Positions 43,331-54,480 of a stretch of DNA of 64,000 bases are shown one piece after another (position 1 is the stretch's first letter; every line of letters begins with the position of its first letter). A program made the position numbers and the translations under genes. Under the pieces are notes generated by a model. That model was not told the DNA's origin, did not search any database, and saw only the letters and a program-made list of their open reading frames with translations. Origin of the DNA: Amanita rubescens (taxonomy: Eukaryota; Basidiomycota; Agaricomycetes; Agaricales; Amanitaceae); assembly GCA_015039365.1 (NCBI GenBank), contig WION01000244.1, positions 1 through 64,000 of the forward strand, in the 5' to 3' direction.

Positions 43331-44170
43331 GCCATCCGGATTGCAGCCCCTAGTTTCTGATCACCGCCACCACTCCTTGCCTTGACAGTAGCCCAGCACC
43401 ATATCTCATCCACCACCCATGATTTCCATTCATCACTACCGTTTCTCGCCTCGATGGTGCCCCAGTGCCAGCTCTTACCCTGCCACCTATGATTTCTCTT
43501 CACTGCCGCCACTTCTTGCCTCGATGGTTCTCTAGTACCATGACTTGGCCCACTGCCCATGGTTTTCCTTCACCATCGGCGCTCGTTGCCTTGACGGTGA
43601 TCTGGCACCATCACGCGCCTCACCACCGATGGTTCCTCTTCACCACCACCATTTCCTGCCTCGATAGTTCTCCAGCACCATGGCCCACCCTGCCACCCAT
43701 GGTTTCCTTTCACCACAACCTCCTCCTGGCGAAATGGTGTTCTGGCACCATGACGTGCCTGATCGCCGACGGTTTTTCTTCACCACCACCATTTCTTGCC
43801 TCAACAATTCTCCAGCATCATGACGCGCCTCGCCGCCCACGGTTTCCCTTCACCACCACCTCAACAGTTCTCACTGCCCATGGTGTCCTTTCACCACGAC
43901 TGCCTCCAGCCTAAACGGTGCTCGTGCACCATCACTCGCCACTGCTCACGGTTTCCATTTACCGCTGCCACTCCCTGCCTGCACGGTGCTCCAGCACCAT
44001 CACTTGCCTGACTGCCACGGTTTCTATCCACCGCTGCTGCCACTCTTTGCTTCGACGGTGCCCCCGCACCACCTCTTGTCTGACCGCCCGTGGTTTCCAT
44101 TTACCACCCTGGCCTGAATGGTGCACCTGCACTACTCGCCCTTCTGCGCATGGTTTTTCTTCACTCTTTC
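43331..44170. repeat. Minisatellite, about 72-bp unit, roughly 11 copies
   Basis: Units recur with CCATGGTTTCCNTTCACCACC, TGCCTCGACGGTG, and a small hairpin GGTGCTCCAGCACC or variants. Spacing between CACGGTTTC-type words is near 70-72 bp (for example 43769, 43841, 43948, 44018, 44090). Units have diverged, and several frames stay open through the array, which explains long apparent ORFs on both strands. Confidence 0.8.
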
Positions 44171-44710
44171 TCCCTCTCGCCTGTGCTCATACTTTATATG
44201 TGTAGCTATGTACAACATACACGACAATATACCCATCAACATCAATTCATGCCCAGCCGTTTACCGATCATTAGATGACTTCAAATAGAAATAAATGTTT
44301 TTGTATTCAAGAATTATTCTCCACTCCCTGGCACCCACCCGACAGTAACGACCATCCTCTGCGCCCCCACGATGTCACCATCCAGCAACCCCGCGCTATT
44401 CCCGCTAAGGTACCATCATTTTTGCATTCGTATCAAACAGAATCTGATATCATAGGCTGTACATCACTGATGCAATCAGGTACTTATCACGACGAGCTCG
44501 CCGTATACTTCCGAAACAATATATCAACTACAGTTGGGCGTTACAGGTTTCATCACTGATATTGATGTTACCCACCTTCCTGCTGCCCTGTTTTCACTCT
44601 CCGATGCACGTGGAGCCCACAAGTATAAAACAAACGACTTTTAAACGGTGACTTGCCGTCTCCCCTTTCCTTTCGTGATCATCGCGTTCCATCATCTCTC
44701 CTCGACGCCT

Positions 44711-45052
44711 ATGGACCCGATTACCAATGAGCTGGACACATTGCCGAAGGGTAAGTTTGTATTCATCTAGCGATATGATGTTCTAATCATGATGCTAGGC
44801 TCATAACCGTCTAATATCCTTTGATTAGATGTTCTGCTGAAAAGTGAGCATGTAACTTATTGTGCAATCTCCCTCATCTCATCAATCTTAGCATGGAAAA
44901 TTCAGATAGAGAGTGGGCATGGAGTCATCCCCGATGCGCTGTTGTCGACCGCGTCCTCCCCTTCTGGACTGCGCCCACACCTTGCACCCCGAACAGGGTC
45001 ACAACAGGACCCAACTACCCGCCAACTTGCAGTTGGGTATGCTCAATTGTAG
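44711..45052 (+). CDS. Small three-exon gene with 15-nt microexon, 71 aa
   Basis: Exon 1 44711-44750, exon 2 44829-44843 (15 nt) and exon 3 44892-45052 (stop TAG 45050-45052). The exons total 216 nt = 72 codons. All borders are GT-AG (GTAAGT, GTGAGC donors; GATTAG, CTTAG acceptors). A TATA-like TATAAAACA at 44626 precedes it. The protein starts MDPITNELDTLPKD and has a Gly/Pro/Arg/Thr/Gln-rich tail. No domain is recognised. The case for a gene is the exact frame and good splice sites. Confidence 0.5.
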
Positions 45053-47840
45053 TAGTTGTAACCTTGTCTAACAGTTACATTCGCCATCTCCCCAAACCAA
45101 AGTTAGGTATTTCGGTCATTGGTTCTATCATACTATAGTTCCCTTGATCAGAATTGAGTGGCGCATGCTTATATTATACTTTATATTTTTTTTGCATGCT
45201 GCTATGTTACGTACAGGGAGATTCTCTGTCCTACTCCCACCTCAGATGCTTGCACAGGAAAGCAAAACTGTATAGCCACTACCTACAACATCGTATATAC
45301 CGTAGAAGATGTACCTGACCCTATTGATGCCTTAGTGAACACTGCCGATACTGGGAATGCTGAACCACTCCCGAAGAGGCGGAAACTGCGGTATAGCCTA
45401 CTGCTGTAATGCCGAAACACCCAACAGTGAACTCGTATGACTCTTCTTTACACCAACGGTCGTTGTCGTCTTGTGGCTCACTCCCGAGTCCCCAGGCCCC
45501 ATTGGCGATGACTTTGGGTTTGGCGCCTTGGTGCAGTGCCGGGGAGCCTGTCAACCGTGAATTTGAGCTGTTTGGTGAAGAGGCGGATGGGGCGGAAGGT
45601 TTGGTCAGTTTTGGTGAGTTCGGGGATGCAGTGGGTGTCCCAGAAACCCGAGTAGGGCATGAAGAGGTCTAGGAGGCGCTTTCTTGGGAGACTGTGCGAG
45701 GGGGCTTTACGAGTCTCAGGGGTGAAGACAGAGAGGGAGAGGAGACGTACACGACGCCGACTCTACAGAGTCTACTAGTTTGGACGAAGAGTTTGTCGTA
45801 TGTTGAGCGAACGGTTATATGATATATAACAATGTCAATGAATTTTGTACACACGTACCAAGCGCTTCCGACTCCATCCTACATGATGCTCATGATCCAG
45901 TGCTCTTGTGGCTCCCGTCCCAGCCTCAGGCTGCAGGGAAGTGGACAAGTGACAGGTCGGAGGCGAATGGAGGGAAAGTTTGGTCAGTTTTGATAAGTTC
46001 GAGGATGCGCTGATCTGAATGTAACTTAACAGGAATGGCATTCGATTGTCAGAATTCCGAGTCATGATGTCAAGACTCAAGGCTTGCTCATCCATCTTAA
46101 GCGAGTTGATGTGATACACCAGTGGTAACTTGGAAGATTGAGTTATAGTAGTCAAGTTATTGATGGATTTTGCTGGATTTGACGCATTGACGCCGAGTAA
46201 GCAACCTCGATATGTTCACATGGAATGAGTCTATTCAACACGCATGCATGAGCCGGTGGTGACAAATCGCTCTCAGCTACTTTCGCTGAGCAGCTGACTT
46301 TTGCAGCCTCAGGTTGTGAATACTGTGGTTCACGTTCAGCGTTCCAAGGACTCGGAGATCATGACTGCTTTTAATCAACTTCCGGTCGATCCGTTTGTCA
46401 GACAAGCAGCTTGACACATGATACATATCATCATGTAGGCCTGGGATACCTTCATCATTCATCGCACAAAGGAAATACCCCTCCAGTCATCCACAATTAC
46501 AAAATGGGCATCAAGTCTGGAACTGCGTCGGGAAGGGTCGACTAATAACTATTATGAAATACCAATGGTCTGTGTTGGGTTCCACACGAACGTTAATGTT
46601 TAGAGCAGGGATGAAATTCGGAGCTGTGGCAAGCAAGTAGGTTTCAGTGATGAATGCAATGAGGATGCTAACTCAGTGGGCGCAAATGTGAACAATATAG
46701 TTTTTTGATTGGAGTAAGCAGCCCAACAACGCGATTTCGCGCAGAAAGCAAGGGCAGGACGGGGGAGGGTGTAGTCCTCACAAAAGGGTAGTGGTGTTCG
46801 CAGGTAAGGATGGTGTTGTGCCCGAATCTAACTTAGAGGGCAAGCAGCTCAAAGTTGGCGAGGCATTCAAAGAGCAAATAGCGCATCAAATCCTGATCGT
46901 CCATCAACTCCTTGGCATCACGCATCATGCCCATCACGCCCGCGTCAACGCTCGCCGGGGTTTTACCATCCAACGAGGAAGAGGTGGAAGAGCCAGTTGA
47001 GATGGGTCATCTTCCTCAAATTTAGAGAATATTTGGAACAGCCAGCTGGTCTGAGTTGTTCGTCACAACAAGGAGGCACAAGGGAACCACTCCGATCCAC
47101 TAGAGTTAATGCAGTTTCAACCAAGGTTAACCCTGCAGTGGGTCTCAAGCCCGAGCAAGCAGGAGGCGAGTTGTAGCCTCAATTAATTTATAATTTGCAT
47201 TTTAAGTACATACACTATTATGTAAGTAATATAATGTATCGCCGTATGTCAGATCTAATTCTTTATTAACTGGCAGTGCATCTGTTGCTAGAAATGTGCA
47301 CTCACCCCGGTATCACAACAACACATTGTTCCTGCTTCGATTTGCAAGTTGCTGACCAGGCCTGCAAGAGAGGAGGGAATGATGAGGCAGTAAAAGGAGA
47401 GGAAAGATTATTCACCGCGAAAAAAACTTATCCGTTTCTTTTATACCTGTGGCAGGCTGCGGGAGGCTGTGGGGTGGTGGAGCCTGATGGTGGGCAACCA
47501 TCAATATCTGTGATACGCTTAGCAGCTGTATGTAATGTAACACAGGTAACACCTGATCGTGGTTGATAAGTACGGTGAGCCCCATATAGGAAATTGCATC
47601 ACGCATGTTTATGGAGATATCAAATCATGCTTGATGACTGAAGGAAAAAATGATAGTACCTAAGTTGAGCGGAATAGCATCGCCTAGCATGTAAAAATGA
47701 GACGACAGGTGAGTGTGGGTGAGCGTGCTTGATGAGTAGTGGTGCGGAGGCGTTGAAGGGTGATGAGTATGCGAGAAAACTACGACAGCTAGGTGGGGTC
47801 GAGATGGTCCTGGAAAACCAAAACTAGACAGGGGTGCGAC
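45053..47840. other. Mostly non-coding; one duplicated gene fragment
   Basis: On the minus strand 45700-45478 encodes RKRLLDLFMPYSGFWDTHC-type sequence followed by PELTKTDQTFRPIRLF. A shorter diverged copy, ILELIKTDQTFPPF, lies at about 46012-45965. The pair looks like two remnants of one gene I cannot name. From 46100 to 47840 no coherent gene was seen. Confidence 0.4.
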
Positions 47841-48930
47841 GGTGCCAGCTGGGCAAAGGTCTGGTGGTGCCGAAAAACCACTGTTGGGCGAGGGTCTGAT
47901 GGTGCCAAAAAACCACTGCTGGGAGAGGGTCTGGTGGTGTCGAAAAACCACGCTGGGAGAGGGTCTGGTGGTGCCGAAAAACCACTGCTGGGCGAGGTTC
48001 TGGTGGTGCCAAAAAACCACTGTTGGGCGAGGGTCTGATGGTGCCAAAAAACCACTGCTGGGAGAGGGTCTGGTGGTGCCGAAAAACCACTGCTGGGCGA
48101 GAGTCCGGTGGTGTCGAAAAACCACGCTTGGAGAGGGTCTGGTGGTGCCGAAAAACCACTACTGGGAGAGGGTCCGGTGGTGCGATAAAACCATCACTTG
48201 GTGAGGGTCTGGTGGTGCCGAAAAACCACTATTGGGCGAGGGTCTGGTGGTGTCGAAAAACCACTGCTGGGCGAGAGTCTGGTGGTGTCGAAAAACCACG
48301 CTTGGAGAGGGTCTGGTGGTGTCGAAAAACCACTACTGGGAGAGGGTCCGGTGGTGCGATAAAACCATCACTTGGTGAGGGTCTGGTGGTGCCGAAAAAC
48401 CACTATTGGGCGAGGGTCTGGTGGTGCCGAAAAACCACTGTTGGGTGAGGGTCTGGTGGTGCCGAAAAACCACTGTTGGACGAGGGTCTGGTGGTGCCGA
48501 AAAACCACTGTTGGACGAGGGTCTGGTGGTGTCGAAAAACCACGCTGGGAGAGGGTCTGGTGGTGCCGAAAAACCACTGTTGGGTGGGGGTCTGGTGGTG
48601 CCGAAAAACCACTGTTGGGTGGGGGTCTGGTGGTACTGAAAAACCACCCCTTGGCGAGGATCCAGTGGTGTGATAAAACCACTGCTGGGTTCAGTGGTAC
48701 GAAAAAACCATTGCTGGGCGAGGATCCGGTGGTACAATAACACCAAGATTGGGAGGGGGTGTGCTGGTGCGAAAAAACTACTGCTGCGCGAGGGTCTGGT
48801 GGTGCGAAGAAACCACTGCTGGGCGGGGGTCCAACGGTGCGAAAAAACCACTGCCGGGTAAGGGTCCGATGGTGCAAAAAGACCACTGGTGGGCGAGGGC
48901 CCAGTGGTGCTAAAAAACTACAGTCTACAG
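47841..48930. repeat. Minisatellite, 35-bp hairpin unit, about 31 copies
   Basis: The unit is GGCGAGGGTCTGGTGGTGCC followed by GAAAAACCACTGTTG. GTGGT and ACCAC (or CAGTGG/CCACTG) within each unit form a short hairpin. Because 35 is not a multiple of three, one frame cycles through three peptides (RVWWCRKTTVG, RGSGGAEKPLLG, EGLVVPKNHCW), and all frames on both strands stay largely open. No start, splice context or codon bias argues for translation. Higher-order copies (about 48060-48240 versus 48240-48420) are nearly identical over 180 bp. Confidence 0.92.
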
Positions 48931-50088
48931 CCAGGCGTGCAAGAGAATTATGACCAGTCGAGAGTGAGATGGTGTGAGAAAATCGCAATGGGTGGGGCTA
49001 AGATGGCGCAAGAAACCTGGCTGGGAGGATATGGAAATGAGAGGTAAGGATTGTATGCCGGCGCTCAATTACCACGTACTTGTGCAGGCAGCGCTGGTTG
49101 GCTATCGTGGGCGGGCGGTTGAGGCAGCATCGGCGTAATTGCACGCGGCCAGTCGACGCAGTTGACGGTTACGTGTTAGCGCTCAATCACACAGGCGGGC
49201 ATCGGAGGCTGGACGAGAAGCAATAGGAATTTGGCAGTGGAAAAAAAGCATATTGGTGGTGCTCGAGTACTACAGGGTTGATGGTGCATAAGGACTAGGT
49301 AGACCCTGCGATATAGTTGCTAGCGATACGTGGCGTGATTGTCACCGCGAGAGGAACGAACGGGCGTGCCAACTTTTGGCGGGAAGTGTGTGTCTGTTTG
49401 GAACGGCTGGGAGGTCACGGGTTATCCGACAGATAACCTTACCACGTAAGCCGCATCTTCCCCGACTTGCACAATGCACTGTTCGCGTTGTCTGATCGTA
49501 AACTGGTAGGTGCAGACTATCGGTTTTTTGTCCAGAGTCCCATGTCTGAATGTGCCGCTGTGAGAATCAATAGACTGACGCTCGTTGCCATACTGGTGGA
49601 GATTTAGAAGAAAACTAGGATAAACCTTACGTTAGGGTCCCAACATTTTACCGACTCCTTGTTAACCCACCGGTCGTGAAACCCTACGTTCCCACAATCA
49701 AGTGGCTTGGAGGCCTAGACTATATGGCCATTAGCAGGAACTGAGCGCGGGTGAGCCTGGGATTTGTTCAGGAGACAGGTGAATCTTGCCCTTGGTGTTT
49801 TTGTGCCCGTCTAACAGGAAAAAAGGCTCCAGTCATGATGCACGACGCTTAACCCTGGCGTTTGAACAAGTTGAAGTTTCGAGATGCGGCCGTGTCGATC
49901 CCGTTCAATCCATCTAGCATCGAACTCAATATGATTATTCAAAGTGATTACGATAGTAACTACTAATGTGTCAATACCCATCTACATTGCAAAGGAAAGA
50001 GTTGTAGGTCGCTACCGTGATGTGAGCAGGTTGACGAGTACCGGATTGAACTTCATCGAGAGTTGAGTATATGATTAATATTCTTTCT
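48931..50088. other. Intergenic, no gene
   Basis: Bases 48931-49330 look like a decayed edge of the minisatellite and a weak GCGCTCAAT repeat. Beyond that no ORF or motif is recognised up to dsRBD copy D. Confidence 0.5.
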
Positions 50089-50412
50089 TTACCGATTCCG
50101 CTGAAAACTTACCAACGCAGCGTTGGCGGCAATCTCCCGGGCTTTTCGTTTACTACTGCTTCTCCCCTCTCCATAACATGTTCCATTAACTGATGCATGC
50201 TCAATCTATGCAATCAGTCGACACGAGGTGCCACTCACTTTTGACTCTGGACGTGCACTTCATTCCGTTCGATTCATCCTCATATTCGGGTTTGCCCGCT
50301 TTCTTCTCAATGGTCCAGGTAAAAAGTAACCTTCGGCTTGCTATGTTGATGTGAGTTTGATACTCTTTACGGGCAGATTGGACACCTTACGCAAGTTCAC
50401 TGTTGTATTCAT
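50089..50412 (-). CDS. dsRNA-binding-domain mini-protein, copy D (74 aa, intact)
   Basis: Exons 50412-50391 (22 nt), 50340-50239 (102 nt) and 50189-50089 (101 nt), total 75 codons. Exon 1 and 2 lengths equal those of copy A. The dsRBD reads RRLLFTWTIEKKAGKPEYED, SRVKINGTCYGEGRSSSK, then helix 2 RKAREIAANAALV. The loop and the Lys/Arg-rich start of helix 2, which contact the RNA backbone in known dsRBDs, are best preserved here. The first upstream ATG (MSF-stop) is closed by TAA, so the start is the second ATG (MNTTV). The GTAAGT after AAL could be a further donor, but reading through reaches a stop within 8 codons. Confidence 0.85.
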
Positions 50413-50459
50413 TTTCGTTTGTTGCTTTAGAATGACATTCTGGCACTGTGGCTGGCGAG

Positions 50460-50500
50460 CTTTATAAACCCAGGCTGCGCAGCATTCTGAGTTTCAGCGC
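50460..50500 (-). promoter_or_regulatory. Shared promoter block of dsRBD copy D
   Basis: The minus strand has GAAACTCAGAATGCTGCGCAG then GGTTTATAAAGCTCGCCAGC, ending about 50 nt upstream of the start codon. Conserved with copies B, C and E. Confidence 0.65.
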
Positions 50501-50954
50501 AACTATAGGATAGCGGTTTACGGTCATGACTACAAGAAACATGAAGAGCGGAGCATCTAATGTTGGCAATCAAATCCCCGATAGCTACATAAGGAGTCAA
50601 TGAGTCGTATACGGTAAGAAGTTTCAGTTGTGTATTCCTTTCGTTGCCTTATACCATATCTTACTGGGGAAGAGTGACAGAAACGTCAAAAACATCCCGT
50701 TTTGGTCTTTCCTCTGATGGCGTTGAAATGCCAAGCCCACGTATCAAATGCCGTGTCAGAATTGACTTCGTCACGGCTTCAGGTAGGGCTTAGCCTCTCG
50801 AGACGATCGCCCCAAGCGATTAAGATAACAAGATAATGATCATTCAAATACACAATAATCATGTACAGTTCAAAGACGAGAATATTGATGTTGCTAGAAT
50901 TGTGAGAGATAGACTCGGACCCTTGGATTATTCTTTATTGGGGGTTAGTATCAA

Positions 50955-51339
50955 TTAAGCTCTCAGATGTTCGAAGCATACCACAGCTTCGGTGGCGGCT
51001 ATCTCCCGAGAATCCTCCAGATACCAACCTACTCCGAAACTGCCGAAGTATATACCGTTAACTGATGCATGGTTAATTTAACTCATCCAAACGACCTAGT
51101 CGGAAGCGCCACTTACTTTTGACCGTGGTCGTCCAACAGCCCACGGATTCATTCCATGTGTCTTCATAGTGAGGTGCGCCGAATCCCTTTTCCTGGGTCC
51201 AAGATTCAAGTAATTGGTAGTTCCCTGTGTTGACGATGGTTGGTTCAGTACAACTTCTCCATGGACAAGACAGAATATCTCACCCATATGCAGTCGTCTC
51301 GTTTTGCTTCAAGTTGCTAGTGATTCTCTTGAACGACAT
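50955..51339 (-). CDS. dsRNA-binding-domain mini-protein, copy E (start doubtful)
   Basis: Exon 2 is 51224-51117 (108 nt, NYQLLESWTQEKGFGAPHYED) and exon 3 51061-50955 (INGIYFGSFGVGWYLEDSREIAATEAVV, stop TAA). They join in the family phase. The loop between strand 3 and helix 2 reads FGSFGVGWY, so the Gly-x-Gly and SK residues are altered. The usual second ATG is missing. The upstream ATG at 51339 would give a 56-nt exon ending in phase 2, one base out of frame with exon 2. This copy may therefore be non-functional or start by another route. Confidence 0.55.
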
Positions 51340-51355
51340 TGTAGCTGCGAGTCTA

Positions 51356-51397
51356 CGAGCTTTATAAACCCAGACAACATAGCATTCTGAGTTTCCG
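51356..51397 (-). promoter_or_regulatory. Shared promoter block of dsRBD copy E
   Basis: Minus strand: GAAACTCAGAATGCTATGTTG followed by GGGTTTATAAAGCTCGTAG. Same block as in B, C and D. Confidence 0.65.
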
Positions 51398-51809
51398 CCA
51401 CGCCATAGTATAGCAATTCACGGTTATGATTCTGCCTCAACGAAGGTGAAGAATGGACCTACACACAACGCCCGATGTGATATGTGAAATTCGCAAAAAA
51501 TAGTTTGAGCATAGCATTGCCCACTCCGAGCGTCGACATGTTTGACTCGACATTACAGTAGCGCACGTCACAGGGTGTAATGTATCAGTGGCGAATGCCT
51601 ACTAAGCGCGCCACCCACCGTCAGATCGCTGAACTCGAGTTCGTCGCCCGGAGATTACAAAACGACTAGCCAATATATTCAAATGTGTAAATAACTACTA
51701 GTACTATACACTCGGACAAGTAGATTGCTACGGTCACGCAAAAAGCCACGCGAGTTTCGAATTGTTCTACATTGAAGATCATATTAATAAGTCCTGCTTG
51801 GTACCAATT

Positions 51810-52166
51810 TCATCGAAAACATACTAGAGCATTGGAGGCAGCTATTTCCCGGGCTTTCAACAGATCGTCACTGCGTCCCTCGCCGTAACATTGGCCACAA
51901 ACTGACGCATATCAGTCAGTTTACGGTGCAATCGATCTAGTACTCAGAGGTATTACTTGTGATAGAGGATTTCCATTGGCGCTGCAGCTCGTCCCATACC
52001 TCTTCATATTGGGGAACATCCAGACAGTTTCTTGTGGTGGAATAACAGAGCGACTCGAAAACTGCATTGTTGACGTTGGTTCAATTAGTACAACTTCATG
52101 GACAGTTCGGAAGGCGCCCTTACATACACCCATTTCACTTGACGGTACTCGGGAGTTGAACGACAT
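51810..52166 (-). CDS. dsRNA-binding-domain mini-protein, copy F (79 aa, intact)
   Basis: Exons 52166-52124 (43 nt), 52061-51957 (105 nt) and 51901-51810 (92 nt), total 80 codons, introns in phase 1. The start is MSFNSRVPSSEMGV; an inner in-frame ATG matches the start used in other copies. The dsRBD reads ESLCYSTTRNCLDVPQYEE, WKSSITICGQCYGEGRS, then helix 2 DDLLKAREIAASNAL. The YGEGRS loop is intact. A TTATAAGGCTCGCG TATA variant lies about 25 nt upstream (52185-52198). The further-upstream conserved block is not clear here. Confidence 0.8.
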
Positions 52167-52589
52167 TTTTGTCGCACTTTCGCGAGCCTTATAAACCTAT
52201 ACGACATCACAACTGCTGTGGAGTCGGATCAATGTCAAGAAGCAGGATATCTAATGTGGGGCGCCAAATTTGGAATAGTTCATATCACGCATTACCTCTA
52301 CGTCATGTTGACTCCATCTTACCACAAAGGATACCGAAAATGTCTGAAGGTCCTAGTGTATCGGCGAAACCCTAAATTGTGTTTGAAGCGCACGTATCAG
52401 ACGCAATGGCGAAACCGGATTCCGTTACGGCTTCAAATCTGGTTGGACTCGAGGTAGCAAGTTAAATGTTCAATATTTAGACATACAATAATATTAACCA
52501 TGTATAGTGCAAGCGCGAGAGCCGCAGTTGGTACCGTGTCGTGAGCATCCTCATTAGCAGTGGATTGTACTTCGTTGAGAGTAATAAAA

Positions 52590-52870
52590 CACTCTAGTAC
52601 AGATCGCATTGAAAAGGAACAAAAGCAACATTGGCGGCAACGTCCCGAGCTTGCAGCTTATCCCGGCTTCTTCCTTGACCGTAATAGGCTCCTTCAACTG
52701 ACGCACAGTCAATTCATACAATCGATCAACTACGAGATCCTCACATTTGACCCGGGATGTCCACTCTTGTCCACCCTACTTGTCGTCATATCGGGGTGTT
52801 CCCGTTTGCTTTCCTACTGGTCCAATGGTTCCGCGTGAATTGTTTGCAACTTGGACTCCGACTCATTTTG
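52590..52870 (-). pseudogene. dsRNA-binding-domain copy G, stop-containing
   Basis: The minus strand reads TPRYDDK-stop-GGQEWTSRVK (stop TAG near 52782), then an intron remnant. FEGAYYGQGRSRDKLQARDVAANVAF follows at about 52710-52630, so the C-terminal half is a good dsRBD but the N-terminal half carries a nonsense codon. Promoter block and exon 1 were not found upstream. It is the outermost copy of the cluster. Confidence 0.75.
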
Positions 52871-53779
52871 GTCGCCACTGATGCCACTGTTGTATGTGTT
52901 TGACCGCGCTCGCAGATACTCAGTCTGTACGGCGCCACACAGCCGCGGTGAAATGACGAGAGATTGTCGGGGACATGATCATTGAGTTGTACAACTTCAC
53001 CAAAATTTCCTGAATAAAAACGTCAGTCTTCGCGAGACGATTTCTTCTGCGGCAAGAACGCTAGGACGAGGTAGCAGACCCAAGTGTGCTAGCAGTGCTC
53101 GTGGTACTGGTGGTACCCTAATCGGCGTTGACGGGCAGTACGGGTAGCAGAGAGGTGCTTGTGCTCGTGATGGTGATGCGTTGGTGGCGGTGCTTGAGCA
53201 TTACGTAACCCCAGTCTTCCTACCTGTCCTCGCCCACTTAGCATAGATGGACCCTATTCGAGCCCAGATCAATCCGTTAACAGAAAAAAGGATGAAAATG
53301 CCATGACCGGGACCTGACTATGAATGAAACAATCGGAAGGCGATGTCAGTACAGGCATAAAGCTCTTTGTGTCGTGGTCCAGAATGTAAATGTACGTCGA
53401 TTTGCGGTCACACAGACGTATTTGACACATAGTGGATGGGACCAGATCCTATTTGGATCGTTGGGTATGCCTCGAGGCTTACTAGCTTCGAGTGTGAGCA
53501 TTGACTTCACGCAAGTAGAAGACGATGGATGTCAACATAACCCCTGGAGCTCATGACGCCACCCGTCTTTGTTCGATTCATCATTGCCATCCTGGGCTAT
53601 GCTTATTGAGGCTGGAGGACTTCAATGTGACATTTCCTAGTGCTGGCAAGCACATTGTCCCCTTCGCTTTTCCCTACCGGCTTCTTACCCTGCTCATACG
53701 TTCGCTTGCCAGCATTCTCTGTAATATCATGCCATCACGATAGCCGAAATCGTATGCATGCTTCTATAGAAAATATTTG
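52871..53779. other. Intergenic, no gene
   Basis: No supportable gene. The ORF at 53320-53556 has no motif and no splice context. Confidence 0.45.
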
Positions 53780-54480
53780 AAGCCAAGCACGCAGTGCGAA
53801 TGTTGGTCTTAGTTGGCAAGCCATTCAAGACGGACGTTAGCAACCTTCAGATGTTGGACCCGTCACATTTCACACAGACTCTAGAACAGGAAAGAAAGTA
53901 CTATCGTGACGCGAAGGAGACGTCAGCTCACGAGTTACAGACCACTGAGGCGTCTACCGGCGGAGCACGCTCGCAACAGCGGCGAGGCAGATCTGGATCC
54001 CCTGGACGCGGTCCATCATCTTCCTTCCGCTAACAATCACCCGGAGGCCGTGGTCGCAATCAATCACCTGAGCCTTCTGGCCCCTCCAACCGATACTCAC
54101 GATCCAGACGCGGACGCTCCCAGACGTGGACGTGACTCTTCTCCCAGTAATCAAGGCTTCCGGAGTGGTCATGGACGAGGCTACGGATAATCTTCTCGTA
54201 GTCGATCACCAGCTCCCCGGCGTAACGGAGCCTCGTCTTACCGTCAACGCTCACCCTACGGTCCCTACCGCTCGCGCTATGGTTCACAAAGCACTTCACG
54301 AGGTGGACAAAGAGGATTTTCCCCTAGCGGATGTGTGGAAACCGAGGCTACCGCCAAGATTCCCCTAGCCGTGGTGGACAAAGAGGACCTTCTTTCGGTA
54401 GAGGCGGTGGAAACCAACCTTACCGTCAAGGATCACCACAAAGAGGATATTCCCCCTGACGGAGGTGGAGGCGTTAGGAG
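53780..54480 (+). pseudogene. Degenerate Arg/Ser/Gly-rich gene relic, copy 1
   Basis: Pieces in shifting frames encode DPSHFTQTLEQERKYYRD, RSQQRRGRSGSPGRGPSSS, RNQSPEPSGPSNRYSRSRRG and RQRSPYGPYRSRYGSQST. RGGQRG / QDSPSRGGQRGPSFGRGGG-type repeats end it. It resembles an RS/RGG-rich RNA-binding protein tail. Frames break repeatedly. A second diverged copy lies at 56220-56720. Confidence 0.45.

Noticed and set aside
43165..44205. Long overlapping ORFs on both strands
   Set aside because: They follow the 72-bp minisatellite and change frame with its indels. No domain.
47625..48988. Several 60-200 aa ORFs on both strands, and a possible CRISPR array
   Set aside because: The sequence is a contiguous 35-bp tandem repeat without unique spacers. 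The ORFs are by-products of a stop-poor unit.
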